A DNA stretch of 64,000 nt. It comes from JAPYTK01 sp964401935 (lineage in GTDB: Bacteria > Myxococcota_A > Polyangia > Polyangiales > Polyangiaceae). Shown here piece after piece: positions 52,148 through 60,701 of this stretch (its first letter is position 1; every line of letters begins with the position of its first letter). Below the pieces are notes generated by a model. That model was given only the letters and a program-made list of their open reading frames with translations, made no database searches and was not told where the DNA came from. Both the position numbers and the translations under genes were made by a program. The stretch lies in the NCBI GenBank assembly GCA_964401935.1, contig CAYOAL010000031.1, positions 1 to 64,000 of the forward strand, in the 5' to 3' direction.

Positions 52148-53275
52148 GTGGACACCTTTGTCTGGACTCCGGTGTTCGAGACCGGACTCGAGGAGGTGGA
52201 CGAGCAGCATCGCCGCTTGGTGCAGATCATCAACGAGCTCGGCGAGGCGCTCTCGAGCCAGCGGCCGGTGGCCGCGAGCGAGCTCGAGACGCTCCATGAG
52301 GCGCTCCGCGAGTACGCGCTCTTGCACTTCACCGACGAGGAGGAGCTGATGGACAAGGAGCGGGTGTCGGCCGCTCATCGTGAGCGCCACCGCGGCGAGC
52401 ACGAGTTCTTCGTCGCGGAGCTCGATCGGCTCTCGCGGAAAACGCCGGACGAGAACGACGAGCAGCGGCGCGAGCAAGTCGAGGACGCCTTGCGTTTCTT
52501 GTCGTCGTGGCTCGCCTATCACATCCTCGGTGTCGATCGGTTCATGGCGCGGCAGGTGGCTCGCATTCGGCAAGGCGCGAGCGCCGAAGACGCGCTCGCG
52601 CGCGAGCTCGAGGCGTTGGCAGAGAGCGCCACGACCGAGCCGCTGCTCGCAGCGCTCCACGCGCTCTTTCACCACGTCGCCGAGCGAAACGCGAGCCTGC
52701 GCGAGCTCAACGAGACGTTGGAGCAACGGGTCGCCGAACGCACGGCGGAGCTCGAGCGCGCCAACCATCGCCTCGAGGTGCTGGCGATGTCCGACGCGCT
52801 CTCGGGGCTGCCCAACCGGCGTCACGCCATGCTTCAGCTCGAGCTCGCGTGGGAGGCGGCGCTCGAGAGCGGCGGCCCGATGACCGTCATCATGGCCGAC
52901 GCCGACGGCTTCAAGAGCGTGAACGACACTTATGGTCACGAAGCCGGCGACGCCGTGATCGTGGCCCTCGGCAAGACGCTGCGGAACGCCGTGCGCACCG
53001 ACGACGTCGTGTGCCGGATGGGTGGCGACGAGTTCCTGATCCTCTGCCCCCGCACGGATCTCGAGGGCGGGCGCCAGGTAGCCGACAATGTGTGGCGCGC
53101 GGTGGGAGCGCTGCGCGTTCCTCTGGCCGACGAGGCGTGGCAAGGCAGCATGAGCTTGGGTGTCGCGGCGCGGCGACCCGAGATGCGGAGCGTCGCGGAG
53201 CTGATCAAGGCCGCCGACGAAGCGGTGTACCGCGCGAAGGCCGCGGGACGAAATCGCGTCGTGGCCGCCGACTAG
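52148..53275 (+). CDS. Haemerythrin-GGDEF diguanylate cyclase
   Basis: A 375-residue cytoplasmic protein. The N-terminal bacteriohaemerythrin (about 1-130) has all usual di-iron ligand positions (VDEQHRRLV, HFTDEEELM, HRGEHEFF, YHILGVDR). A coiled-coil linker (about 165-220, NETLEQRVAERTAELERAN) leads to a GGDEF domain (about 225-375) with GGDEF at 292-296 and an intact RxxD inhibitory site (RTDD, 283-286). It should make cyclic di-GMP in response to oxygen, NO or iron redox state. GTG at 52148 is chosen: AGAAGG lies 4 nt upstream and the haemerythrin begins directly after it. An ATG 15 nt earlier is the alternative. Confidence 0.9.
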   Translation: MDTFVWTPVFETGLEEVDEQHRRLVQIINELGEALSSQRPVAASELETLHEALREYALLHFTDEEELMDKERVSAAHRERHRGEHEFFVAELDRLSRKTPDENDEQRREQVEDALRFLSSWLAYHILGVDRFMARQVARIRQGASAEDALARELEALAESATTEPLLAALHALFHHVAERNASLRELNETLEQRVAERTAELERANHRLEVLAMSDALSGLPNRRHAMLQLELAWEAALESGGPMTVIMADADGFKSVNDTYGHEAGDAVIVALGKTLRNAVRTDDVVCRMGGDEFLILCPRTDLEGGRQVADNVWRAVGALRVPLADEAWQGSMSLGVAARRPEMRSVAELIKAADEAVYRAKAAGRNRVVAAD

Positions 53276-53290
53276 CGATCGCGCGCCTGC

Positions 53291-53296
53291 TACCCT
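53291..53296 (+). promoter_or_regulatory. TANNNT -10 box of the propeller gene
   Basis: TACCCT ends 6 nt before the ATG at 53303, only 15 nt after the diguanylate cyclase stop. Confidence 0.5.
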
Positions 53297-53302
53297 CTGC
53301 CC

Positions 53303-54685
53303 ATGTTGCGCGTCGGTCCCGGCTCGCTGGTGCTCGCGGCGTGGTCGCTCGCCGCGGCCAGTGCCCATGCCCACGGCGGTCCAGTTTCGGTGGAGGTGGT
53401 GGCTTATCACGCCGCCGCCCCCGAGCGCATGGCGGTGGGCACGGGCTACGGGCTCGCGACCACCTTCGACGGCGGGGCGAGCTGGGCGCTCACCTGCGAA
53501 GGAGCGATCGGCACCACCGGCTCGGCGCACCCGCGCATCGCGGTGACCTCGACCGGAGCGCTCGTCGCGGGGCTCTTCACCGGTTCGGTGCGCTCCGACC
53601 CGAGCGGCTGCAACTTCGCCCCGGTAAACGACCTCGCAGGTTACGTGACGCTCGACGTGCAGAACGTCCCTGGCGATCCCCGCGGGCTCGTGGCGCTGAC
53701 CCGTCAAGGCCAAAGCTTTCAGCTCTGGCGCTCCACCGACGATGGCGTGAGCTTCTCGCTGCTGAACGCCGATCTCGATCCGAAGTTCGCGGCGCGCTCG
53801 GTGGGAGCCACGAGCGACCCCGACCGCCTCTACGTGGGCGGCCTCACGTCGAGCGACGGGGTGGCGGCCTTGCTCATCACCGACGACGGCGGGCAGACCT
53901 TCACCTCGGTGATCGTGCCCGACGTCGCGACCGCGCCGAACGACGCGCTGTTCGTGGAGGCGGTTCACCCCGCCGATCCGAACACGCTCGTGCTCGCCCT
54001 CTACGAGCCACCCTCTCGCGTGCTCCTGTCGACCGATGGCGGCGCGAGCTATGGCGAGCTCTTCGTGGGGACGACGGTGTTGACCGGGCTCGCCGTCGCT
54101 CGCGACTTCACGTCGATCGTGGCTGGCAGCCCGACCCTCGGCTTGTGGCGCGTGCCGTTCGGGGGCTCTCCCGTCCAAGTGTCCGACGTGCCGGTGCGGT
54201 GCCTCACGTGGACCGACGACGCGCTGCTCGTCTGTGCCGATGAGGCGGTCACCGGATACGCGGTAGGGCGCTCGACCGACGGCGGGGAGACCATCGCGCC
54301 CTTGCTCGAGCTGCGCTGCCTCGAGCAGCCAGACTGCGACGCGACCAGCCAGGTGGAGCACGCCTGCGTGAGCGAGTGGCCTCAGCTCGTGAACGACCTC
54401 GGCCTCGAAGCGTGTGGCGCGAGCGGCGGCGGGGCCGGCGTTGGCGCGAGCGACGCGAGCGGAGGCGGCGCGAGCCACGAAGGCGGGCGTGGAGGGGCGG
54501 GCGGGGCTGGTGGGCCGCTCCGCTACCGCTCGGTCGGCGGCTGCGCCACCCACCCGGAGCGCGACGCGTCCCACGAGCGCCGCCTTCTAGGAGCCCTCCT
54601 CGCCGCGGCGTCGCTCGTCATCGGTCACCGTCGTGGTGGCTCGGTAGAGCGTGCTCCTCAGCCGCGCAGCGCTTCGCACTCGTAG
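53303..54685 (+). CDS. Sialidase/BNR-type beta-propeller with MYXO-CTERM-like tail
   Basis: A 460-residue surface protein. The signal peptide is AWSLAAASAHAHG. Residues about 28-350 are propeller blades of BNR/VPS10 type: TTFDGGASWAL, RSTDDGVSFSL, ITDDGGQTFTS, LSTDGGASYGE and RSTDGGETIAP, the Asp-box motif. A Cys cluster (about 335-370) and a Gly/Ala linker lead to GGCATHPERDAS, a hydrophobic helix and HRRGG, resembling MYXO-CTERM but with a longer last segment than usual. No sialidase catalytic triad is evident, so it is probably a binding or structural protein. Its last 28 nt overlap the convergent serine hydrolase gene. Confidence 0.8.
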   Translation: MLRVGPGSLVLAAWSLAAASAHAHGGPVSVEVVAYHAAAPERMAVGTGYGLATTFDGGASWALTCEGAIGTTGSAHPRIAVTSTGALVAGLFTGSVRSDPSGCNFAPVNDLAGYVTLDVQNVPGDPRGLVALTRQGQSFQLWRSTDDGVSFSLLNADLDPKFAARSVGATSDPDRLYVGGLTSSDGVAALLITDDGGQTFTSVIVPDVATAPNDALFVEAVHPADPNTLVLALYEPPSRVLLSTDGGASYGELFVGTTVLTGLAVARDFTSIVAGSPTLGLWRVPFGGSPVQVSDVPVRCLTWTDDALLVCADEAVTGYAVGRSTDGGETIAPLLELRCLEQPDCDATSQVEHACVSEWPQLVNDLGLEACGASGGGAGVGASDASGGGASHEGGRGGAGGAGGPLRYRSVGGCATHPERDASHERRLLGALLAAASLVIGHRRGGSVERAPQPRSASHS

Positions 54686-55941
54686 AGCGCGCGGCACAGG
54701 GACAGCACGCGCGGCGAGCGCACGCGCCAGTCCATGCGGTTCATCACGTAGCCGAACGACACCTTCGCCACCGGATCGGCCCAGCCGAGCGCGCCCCCCA
54801 TGCCCGCGTGGCCAAACGACTCGCGGTTCGGACAGAACATGTGGCGCTGCTCCTTGAGGAAGCCCTGCGACCAGCCGAGCGGCTTCTGGAGCACGGCGTC
54901 GCGCTCCGCCCAGCTCTGGCGGGCGTACACCGGCTCGAGCGTCGCGGCGCGGAGGTAGCGCTTGCCGTCGTGGCTCCCCTCGTTGGCGAACGGGAGGTAC
55001 GCGCGCGCCACGCCGTCGGCGCTCCCGGTGGCCGAGGCCCAGGCGAGCTCGGCGCGTCGCACCAACGGGCTGTTGTAGGCGAGCACACCCTCCCGCCCGA
55101 CCGCGGGGTTCGCGAACGCGCGCCGCGCGATGGAGTGCCGCTTGACCACGTCGCGGGCGATGATCGCCTCGGGCGCCTCTGGCGTGAGGAGAGTCACCCC
55201 GACCATGCGCAAGAGGCGCGCGCCGGTGCTCGGTCCGTAGAGGGAGGCGTGGCGTGAGTCGAAGGCGGCGGGGGTGCCGAGCCGCACGTCGGAGCCGAGG
55301 GGCGCGAAGACCTCGCGCGACAGATACGCACCCGGGGACTCGCCGGTGATCCGCTCGAAGAGCGCGCGCGCATAGAGCCCGTAGGTGATGGCGTGATAAC
55401 CCTGCCGCTCGCCCGGCGACCACTCCGGCCGTTGTCGCTCGAGCGCGGCGTTCACCTCCTCGGCGCGCGTTGGGTCGGCGATCTGGTCGAGCGTGAACGC
55501 CTGCTCGAGGTAGGGCAGGCCGCCACGGTGGTTCAGCAGCGCGCGCACGGTGATGGCGCGCTTGCCCGCATTCGCGAAGCCCGGCCAGTAGTCGGCCACC
55601 GGCGCGTCCCAGTCGAGCAGCCCGCGGTCGGCGAGGAGGTGCATCGCCATCGCCATGAGACCCTTGGTGACGGAGAACAGCACGATGCGCGTGTCGCGCT
55701 CCCAGGGGGTGGCGCGCGCGACATCCGCGGTGCCTCCCCACAGCTCGACGATGGGCCGACCGTGTTGATACACGCTGAGCGCGGCGCCGAGCTCTTCGCC
55801 GCTCGCGAGCTGGGCGGCGAAACGCTGCGCCACCAAGGCGAAGCCATCGGCGTAGCTGCCGCGGGCCGGATGGGGGGCGGGGTTATCGAGCGCCTCGGCG
55901 CGCGGCCGAGAGGAGGGCGGAGTCGTGACCGCGGTCGCCAT
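54658..55941 (-). CDS. Beta-lactamase-family serine hydrolase
   Basis: A 427-residue cytoplasmic or exported hydrolase of the class-C beta-lactamase superfamily, with the SVTKG nucleophile tetrad in FSVTKGLMAMAMHL. The C-terminal part has HAGMGGALGWADP and FGYVMNRM, common in the esterase (EstB-like) branch. No signal peptide is visible at the chosen start. The function may be esterase or peptidase; resistance to antibiotics should not be assumed. The start at 55941 has TATGCT 8 nt upstream; an in-frame start 63 nt earlier adds a Cys/Pro-rich stretch with no support. It is divergent from the phosphofructokinase gene. Confidence 0.85.
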   Translation of the reverse strand: MATAVTTPPSSRPRAEALDNPAPHPARGSYADGFALVAQRFAAQLASGEELGAALSVYQHGRPIVELWGGTADVARATPWERDTRIVLFSVTKGLMAMAMHLLADRGLLDWDAPVADYWPGFANAGKRAITVRALLNHRGGLPYLEQAFTLDQIADPTRAEEVNAALERQRPEWSPGERQGYHAITYGLYARALFERITGESPGAYLSREVFAPLGSDVRLGTPAAFDSRHASLYGPSTGARLLRMVGVTLLTPEAPEAIIARDVVKRHSIARRAFANPAVGREGVLAYNSPLVRRAELAWASATGSADGVARAYLPFANEGSHDGKRYLRAATLEPVYARQSWAERDAVLQKPLGWSQGFLKEQRHMFCPNRESFGHAGMGGALGWADPVAKVSFGYVMNRMDWRVRSPRVLSLCRALYECEALRG

Positions 55942-55949
55942 GCCCCGGC

Positions 55950-55955
55950 AGCATA
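55950..55955 (-). promoter_or_regulatory. TANNNT -10 box of the serine hydrolase gene
   Basis: TATGCT on the minus strand ends 8 nt before the ATG at 55941. Confidence 0.45.
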
Positions 55956-56104
55956 CACAGAGTGGCCCGTCGCGGGGGGCTCGCGGCGCGGGGCTCGTGA
56001 CCAACGCGTCGCGTTTCTAGCCGCCGCGCCGCGGCAGGGTTGGGAGCGATCGGGGGTGGCCCGGCGGCTTGTGTGCCCGGGCGCGAGTGGTGTACGAGCA
56101 GCGC

Positions 56105-58309
56105 ATGCGGATTGGGGTGCTCACCAGCGGCGGCGACGCTCCGGGCATGAACGCGGCAGTACGCGGCGCGGTGCGCACGGCGTTATGTCTCGGCGGCGAG
56201 GTGTGTTTGGTGCGCGAGGGCTACGCGGGGCTCGTCGCCGGTGGCGGAGAGCTCGCGCCCGCTGCGTGGGGCGACGTGTCGAACGTGATGCAGCTCGGCG
56301 GCACGATCCTGGGATCGGCGCGCTGCGCCGCGTTTCGCAGCGTCGAGGGCCGGCGACACGCAGTGAAGAACGCCATCACCGCCGGGTTCAGCCGCCTCCT
56401 GGTCATCGGCGGCGACGGCTCGCTCACCGGCGCAGACGTGTTGCGCCGCGAGTGGCCGGAGCACGTGGCGGCGCTCGTCGCGGCCGGTGATGTCAGCGCC
56501 GCGCAGGCGAAGGAGCACGCGTCGCTGCTCTTGGTGGGCCTGTGCGGATCGATCGACAACGACATGTGGGGGACCGACATGACGATTGGCTGCGACTCGG
56601 CCCTGCATCGCATCGTCGACGCCATGGACACGCTCACATCGACCGCCCGGTCGCACCAGCGATCGTTCGTGATCGAGGTGATGGGTCGCCACGCCGGCTA
56701 TCTCGCGTTGACCGCGGCGGTGTGCGGCGGCGCCGACTTTGTGCTGTTGCCCGAGGCGCCGCGAGCCGACTGGCAGGAGGCGATGGGGGCGGCCATCGCC
56801 GCGAGTCGAGAGAAGGGCAAACGCAAGAGCCTGGTGGTGCTCGCGGAGGGGGCGCGCGACCCCGCCGGCGCTCCAATTACTGCCGAAATGGTGCGAGCCG
56901 CGATCGAGGGCGGCACTGGCGTGGAGACGCGCGTCACCAGCCTCGGGCACGTGCAGCGCGGCGGCGCGCCGTCGGCCTACGATCGGGTGATGTCGACCTT
57001 GCTCGGGGCGAGGGGGGTGGTCGAGCTCTCGAAGATGCTCCCCGGGGGGGAGCCGCTCTTGATGGCGACGCGTGGCTATTCGGTGCGCGCGCGTCCGCTG
57101 AACACCTGTGTGCAGCGTTCGCAGGCGGTGGCGACCTCGATCGCCGAGGGCCGCTTCGAGGACGCGGTGGCGGCGCGCGGCCACGAGTTCACGGAGCTCT
57201 CGGCCTTGTACGCGCGCTTGTCGGCGACCCTCGAGCTGCCGACGACCGGTAAGCGCCTGCTCGTGGCCCACGTCGGCGCGCCCGCGCCGGGTATGAATGG
57301 ATTCGTGCGGGTGTTCGGACGCGCGGCGGCGGCAGCAGGGCACGCGCCGCTCGCGGCCGTCGAGGGGCTCCGCGGGGTGCTGTCGGGTCAGGTAAGGCCC
57401 CTCGATTGGCTCGCGACCGAGGACATCGCGTCGCTCGGCGGCACGGTGCTCGGCACCAATCGCTGGTGGCCGAAGGACGGTGGGCGGACGGTGGCGCTCG
57501 ACGCCGCCTTGACCCAGCACGACATCCACGGGGTAGCGCTCGTCGGTGGCTTCGAGTGTCTGGGCACGGCGGCTCGTATCGAGTCGATGGGTGTGCCCGT
57601 CGCGGTGGTGCCGGCGACCATCTCCAACAACGTGCCCGGCACCGATCGCTCGCTCGGCGCGGACACCGCGGAGAACGCCATCTGCGAGGCGGTCGACCGC
57701 TTGAAGCAGTCTGCCATCGGCTCGCGCCGGCGCGTGTTCGTGGTGGAGGTGATGGGTCGCGCCGCTGGCTATCTGGCCGCGATGACCCGGATCGGGACGG
57801 GCGCCGAGATCGCCTACACCCACGAAGAAGGCATCACGCTCGCTTCCCTCGAGCGCGACGTCGCCGCGCTCTGCCGTTCGTTCGACGCGGGCCGTCAAGT
57901 AGGGCTGGTGCTGGTGGCGGACGGGGCGAGCGCGACCTACGACGCCGCGACCATCGCGCGCATCTACGAGGCCGAGTCGGGCGGGCGCTTCGACACCCGG
58001 GTGTGCGTGTTGGGTCACCTGCAGCAGGGTGGCCGACCCTCTCCTCGTGACCGCATCGCCGGCGCACGCCTCGCCGCCCGCGCGGTGGAGCACATCGCCC
58101 ACGGAACCGGCGCGGTGGTCGTCGGCCTCGCCGGTGACGAGGTGATCGTGACCCCGTGTGGCGCCGCCCTCGACGCCGCCGATCTCGAGCACCGGCGCCC
58201 GAAGCATGCCCCGCACCACGAGGTGGTGGCGGCCACGCGTCACCTCTCCGACGTGCTCACGCGTGAGGGCATGGAGGCTGTTGTCCCTCCGGTCTTGGCA
58301 GACCCATGA
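56105..58309 (+). CDS. Eukaryotic-type double-domain 6-phosphofructokinase
   Basis: A 734-residue glycolytic enzyme (fructose 6-phosphate plus ATP to fructose 1,6-bisphosphate), twice the normal bacterial length. The N-half (1-370) is catalytic: GGDGSLTGAD (102-111), SIDND (149-153), GTDMTIG and SALHRI, TARSHQRSFVIEVMGRH. The C-half (384-734) has lost catalysis: GGFECL replaces GGDGS and TISNNVPGTD replaces the catalytic Asp motif, just as in animal and fungal PFK-1 C-halves. It is therefore probably regulatory. The double-domain layout with these exact motif changes is the eukaryotic one. The ATG at 56105 is the fold's natural start; no strong ribosome-binding site or TANNNT box is seen. The two in-frame codons upstream add nothing conserved. 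Confidence 0.9.
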   Translation: MRIGVLTSGGDAPGMNAAVRGAVRTALCLGGEVCLVREGYAGLVAGGGELAPAAWGDVSNVMQLGGTILGSARCAAFRSVEGRRHAVKNAITAGFSRLLVIGGDGSLTGADVLRREWPEHVAALVAAGDVSAAQAKEHASLLLVGLCGSIDNDMWGTDMTIGCDSALHRIVDAMDTLTSTARSHQRSFVIEVMGRHAGYLALTAAVCGGADFVLLPEAPRADWQEAMGAAIAASREKGKRKSLVVLAEGARDPAGAPITAEMVRAAIEGGTGVETRVTSLGHVQRGGAPSAYDRVMSTLLGARGVVELSKMLPGGEPLLMATRGYSVRARPLNTCVQRSQAVATSIAEGRFEDAVAARGHEFTELSALYARLSATLELPTTGKRLLVAHVGAPAPGMNGFVRVFGRAAAAAGHAPLAAVEGLRGVLSGQVRPLDWLATEDIASLGGTVLGTNRWWPKDGGRTVALDAALTQHDIHGVALVGGFECLGTAARIESMGVPVAVVPATISNNVPGTDRSLGADTAENAICEAVDRLKQSAIGSRRRVFVVEVMGRAAGYLAAMTRIGTGAEIAYTHEEGITLASLERDVAALCRSFDAGRQVGLVLVADGASATYDAATIARIYEAESGGRFDTRVCVLGHLQQGGRPSPRDRIAGARLAARAVEHIAHGTGAVVVGLAGDEVIVTPCGAALDAADLEHRRPKHAPHHEVVAATRHLSDVLTREGMEAVVPPVLADP

Positions 58310-58313
58310 CGAG

Positions 58314-58333
58314 CGGCCGTGACGCGACGGCCG
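58314..58333. terminator. Hairpin after the phosphofructokinase gene
   Basis: CGGCCGT-gacgcg-ACGGCCG is a perfect 7-bp stem beginning 5 nt after the stop, between convergent genes. No T tract. Confidence 0.5.
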
Positions 58334-58386
58334 TGTGAAGCGACGACGACGAGCGCCGCGAGCGCAAGAACCCGCCGCGTGCGGCG

Positions 58387-59550
58387 CTACCGCTCCTCGA
58401 GCGACAGCCAGGCGACGGCCGCCGCCGTCTCCGTCACCGTTCGGCGGTGGATGGAGGCGGTACGACCCTTGTAGCTGAACATGTGGAGGTTCACCGTCGG
58501 GTCGTCGCCGAAGAGCTCGACGAGGTCTTCGTCGGGCAAGCGCGCCGAGCTAAGGGGGGGCGTCGTGAGGCCAAACTTCAGCTCGGCCACATGCTGGCGA
58601 ATGGGCTGGGCCGCGTGGCAGCTGGCGCAGTCGGTCGTGTCCGGGTCGTGCTGCGCCGGATCCTCGATTCGGAGGAGCGCCGCGAAGGCCTCGGCCCGCG
58701 CCGCTTCGGTGGCGCGTCCGGCCACGTGCTCGTTGCCGAGGAGCTGCAGATCGTCCGGGCCGCTCGTCGGCGGAGAGAAGGGCGGCTCGCCGCCGAAGTC
58801 GCCCCGGAAGCCCACGAAGAAGGAGGCCACCTCGGTGCCGGCGGGGAGGTGCGGCATCGCGATGCGGCTCACCTCGCCGCCGGGGCCGAGGTCGACGCCG
58901 GAGAAATTCCAGGCCTTGCCGAAGGCGCTGTTGGTCATGAGCGTGATGCGGTGCAGCCGCTCGGGCGTGGCCACCTCGCGCAGGAGCTCCGACAGCCCGG
59001 TCGCGAACTCGCCGGTCAGCCCCTCCGCCACCATGCGCGGGTGAGGCGCGAGTGGCCCAAGGGGGGCGTCCCCCTTGGCGCGGCGGAGCGCCATCACTTC
59101 TTCCACGGTCGCCTCGAGCGTCTCGGCCTCGAGCGTGTAGAAGACGTGCACCGCCGTGTCTTCGGCCTCGTAGCCACCAGCGACGGCACGGAGCGGCTGC
59201 AAGACGAGCCTGAGCTGGGGCTCGCAGCGATCGTGGATGGCCCCGGCGCAAGGATCGAGGCGCATCGCGACGACGCGCAGCCCCTCGAGCAGGGGTGCGG
59301 CCGGCGTGCCGCCCGACTGGCGGGTACCCGGCGGACCGAAGGCTGCCTGGTACTGCCCGGCCGTCAGCAGGCCCTCGGCGCGGAGCATCGCCGCCTCGCC
59401 CTCCGCCGTGTCCGGCAGCGGCCACAAGACCGAGACGTCGTTCATCTGTACCGCCGGTCGCTCGGTTGCATCCGCCTGCTGCGCCCCGGGGTCATCGGGG
59501 GCGCAGGCGACGAGGGCGAGACAGAGCGCGAGGCCGAGCCCGCGCATCAC
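58387..59550 (-). CDS. Lipoprotein with one CxxCH haem motif
   Basis: A 387-residue lipoprotein (lipobox LALVAC, Cys16). Residues about 60-290 form a mixed domain I cannot name. CASCH lies near 308 in DTTDCASCHAAQPIR, a haem c site, and the C-terminus ends in a helix. It is the third gene of an operon whose starts and stops overlap (ATGA at 59547-59550 and at 60053-60056). A possible role is extracellular redox or electron transfer. Either of two adjacent Met codons could start translation. Confidence 0.75.
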   Translation of the reverse strand: MMRGLGLALCLALVACAPDDPGAQQADATERPAVQMNDVSVLWPLPDTAEGEAAMLRAEGLLTAGQYQAAFGPPGTRQSGGTPAAPLLEGLRVVAMRLDPCAGAIHDRCEPQLRLVLQPLRAVAGGYEAEDTAVHVFYTLEAETLEATVEEVMALRRAKGDAPLGPLAPHPRMVAEGLTGEFATGLSELLREVATPERLHRITLMTNSAFGKAWNFSGVDLGPGGEVSRIAMPHLPAGTEVASFFVGFRGDFGGEPPFSPPTSGPDDLQLLGNEHVAGRATEAARAEAFAALLRIEDPAQHDPDTTDCASCHAAQPIRQHVAELKFGLTTPPLSSARLPDEDLVELFGDDPTVNLHMFSYKGRTASIHRRTVTETAAAVAWLSLEER

Positions 59551-60056
59551 TCGGTCTCCGCGTCGAAGTCGAGCGACAGCGGCGAGACCGCCACCGTGTA
59601 GGGGCCGTCCGTCTTCTGCGCGGCGCCGGGGGCGAGGAGCGAATTCTCTTGCGAGGTGACGATCACGTCGTAGGGGTGGCCGGCGTCGACCTCGACGATG
59701 ACCTCACAGAGGTTGGTGCGTTGGTTGCCGACGCTGGCCCAGACCTCGTTGTTGTGCTTGGGATCCACGATGCGCAGGTAAGACCACAGGTTGGGGTGGC
59801 CGGCCGGCGCCTGCATCTGGAAGGTCACCCAGCCGCTCGTCTCCGGCGTGAAGTGATAGAGGTGCCAGCCCTCTCCCGGCACGAGCACGTTGTCGTGCCA
59901 GAGACCGGGCTTGAGATCGATCCCAGTGTCGGTCGGGTTGTTGAGCGAGTCCTGACGCAGCTCGTCTTCTTGACTCGCGAACTCGTCGTCGGCGCAACCC
60001 GCGCTCAGCACGAGCAGTGAGGCGGCGAGGCCTCGGAGCAGTTGGCGACGGATCAC
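59547..60056 (-). CDS. Small lipoprotein with PPC-type beta-sandwich
   Basis: A 169-residue lipoprotein (lipobox LSAGC, Cys21). The body (about 50-165) reads WHLYHFTPETSGWVTFQMQAP and SYLRIVDPKHN, the pattern of bacterial pre-peptidase C-terminal (PPC) domains, small beta-sandwiches attached to secreted enzymes. Here it stands alone as a separate chain. It overlaps both neighbours by ATGA, so the three genes are one unit. It resembles its upstream neighbour and may have arisen by duplication. Confidence 0.78.
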   Translation of the reverse strand: MIRRQLLRGLAASLLVLSAGCADDEFASQEDELRQDSLNNPTDTGIDLKPGLWHDNVLVPGEGWHLYHFTPETSGWVTFQMQAPAGHPNLWSYLRIVDPKHNNEVWASVGNQRTNLCEVIVEVDAGHPYDVIVTSQENSLLAPGAAQKTDGPYTVAVSPLSLDFDAETE

Positions 60057-60556
60057 GGCGACACCTCCTGCACCACGAGGCGATAGTTGGCGCGGGCGTC
60101 GGGCCGCTGGCGCACGAAGTTCTGCGCGAGGGTGGTGATGACGTCGAACTTTTCACCCTTGCGCACGCGAAGCACCAGCTCTGCCCTGCCGGTGGAGGGG
60201 TCGAGCTGGTGACCGTTGGTCGACCAGGCCTCGGCGTGTCGGTCGGCGTTGCTCACGCTGATGACGCGGAGGTAGGGCCGCCAGGCGACGCCGCCGTTGT
60301 CTTGGGGGCGGTTCGGGAGGTTGCTCGTCTCCATTTGGAGGCGAACGAACCCGTCGGTCTGAGCCGTGTAGCGGTGGTAGGGAAAGCCTCGGTCGAGGGT
60401 CACGCTGCCCGTGATCTCGGTGCTGCCGTTGAGTGGCTTGTCCGCGACGAGGGTGGGACGGTCGATGGTGTCGGCCCAGGCCGGGAGCGTAAAGCTCGCC
60501 ATGGCCACGAGGCATCCGAGGGCAGCCCTTCGGCGCAAGGGGAGGTTCCGGTGCAT
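60053..60556 (-). CDS. Exported PPC-type beta-sandwich protein
   Basis: A 167-residue exported protein with a Sec signal (LGCLVAMASFTLPAWADT). The mature part has GFPYHRYTAQTDGFVRLQME and AWRPYLRVISV, similar in layout to the next gene's product. It has no lipobox that fits, so it is probably free in the periplasm or secreted. The ATG at 60556 begins at the signal peptide; a longer frame adds 17 unlikely residues. It is the first gene of the operon 58387-60556, whose upstream region contains dyads and AT-rich sequence. Confidence 0.75.
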   Translation of the reverse strand: MHRNLPLRRRAALGCLVAMASFTLPAWADTIDRPTLVADKPLNGSTEITGSVTLDRGFPYHRYTAQTDGFVRLQMETSNLPNRPQDNGGVAWRPYLRVISVSNADRHAEAWSTNGHQLDPSTGRAELVLRVRKGEKFDVITTLAQNFVRQRPDARANYRLVVQEVSP

Positions 60557-60596
60557 GCGAAGTGGCAGTGCAACGGATGTGCCTAATGTGCACCTA

Positions 60597-60655
60597 TGAG
60601 AGTACACATACTTACATGTAGAGATCCGTCCTCGGCGGATCTACCCGTCTGGGTA
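60597..60655. promoter_or_regulatory. AT-rich divergent control region with hairpins
   Basis: Between divergent genes lie, in order, an AT-rich stretch with TACATGTA (60613-60620), a hairpin AGATCCG-tcctcgg-CGGATCT (60622-60642), and a hairpin TACCC-gtct-GGGTA (60642-60655). Minus-strand TACTCT (60597-60602) could be a -10 for the PPC operon. No convincing -35 is seen, so the promoter is unproven. Confidence 0.4.
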
Positions 60656-60701
60656 ATCAATGATCCAGTGACGGGGGCCGAGTCGTGATAGGCAAGCCCC
60701 G

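Noticed and set aside
50968..52356. Long N-terminal extension of the TPR-like lipoprotein
   Set aside because: The extra 120 residues are Ser-rich, lie antisense to the haemerythrin gene start, and place the signal peptide mid-protein.
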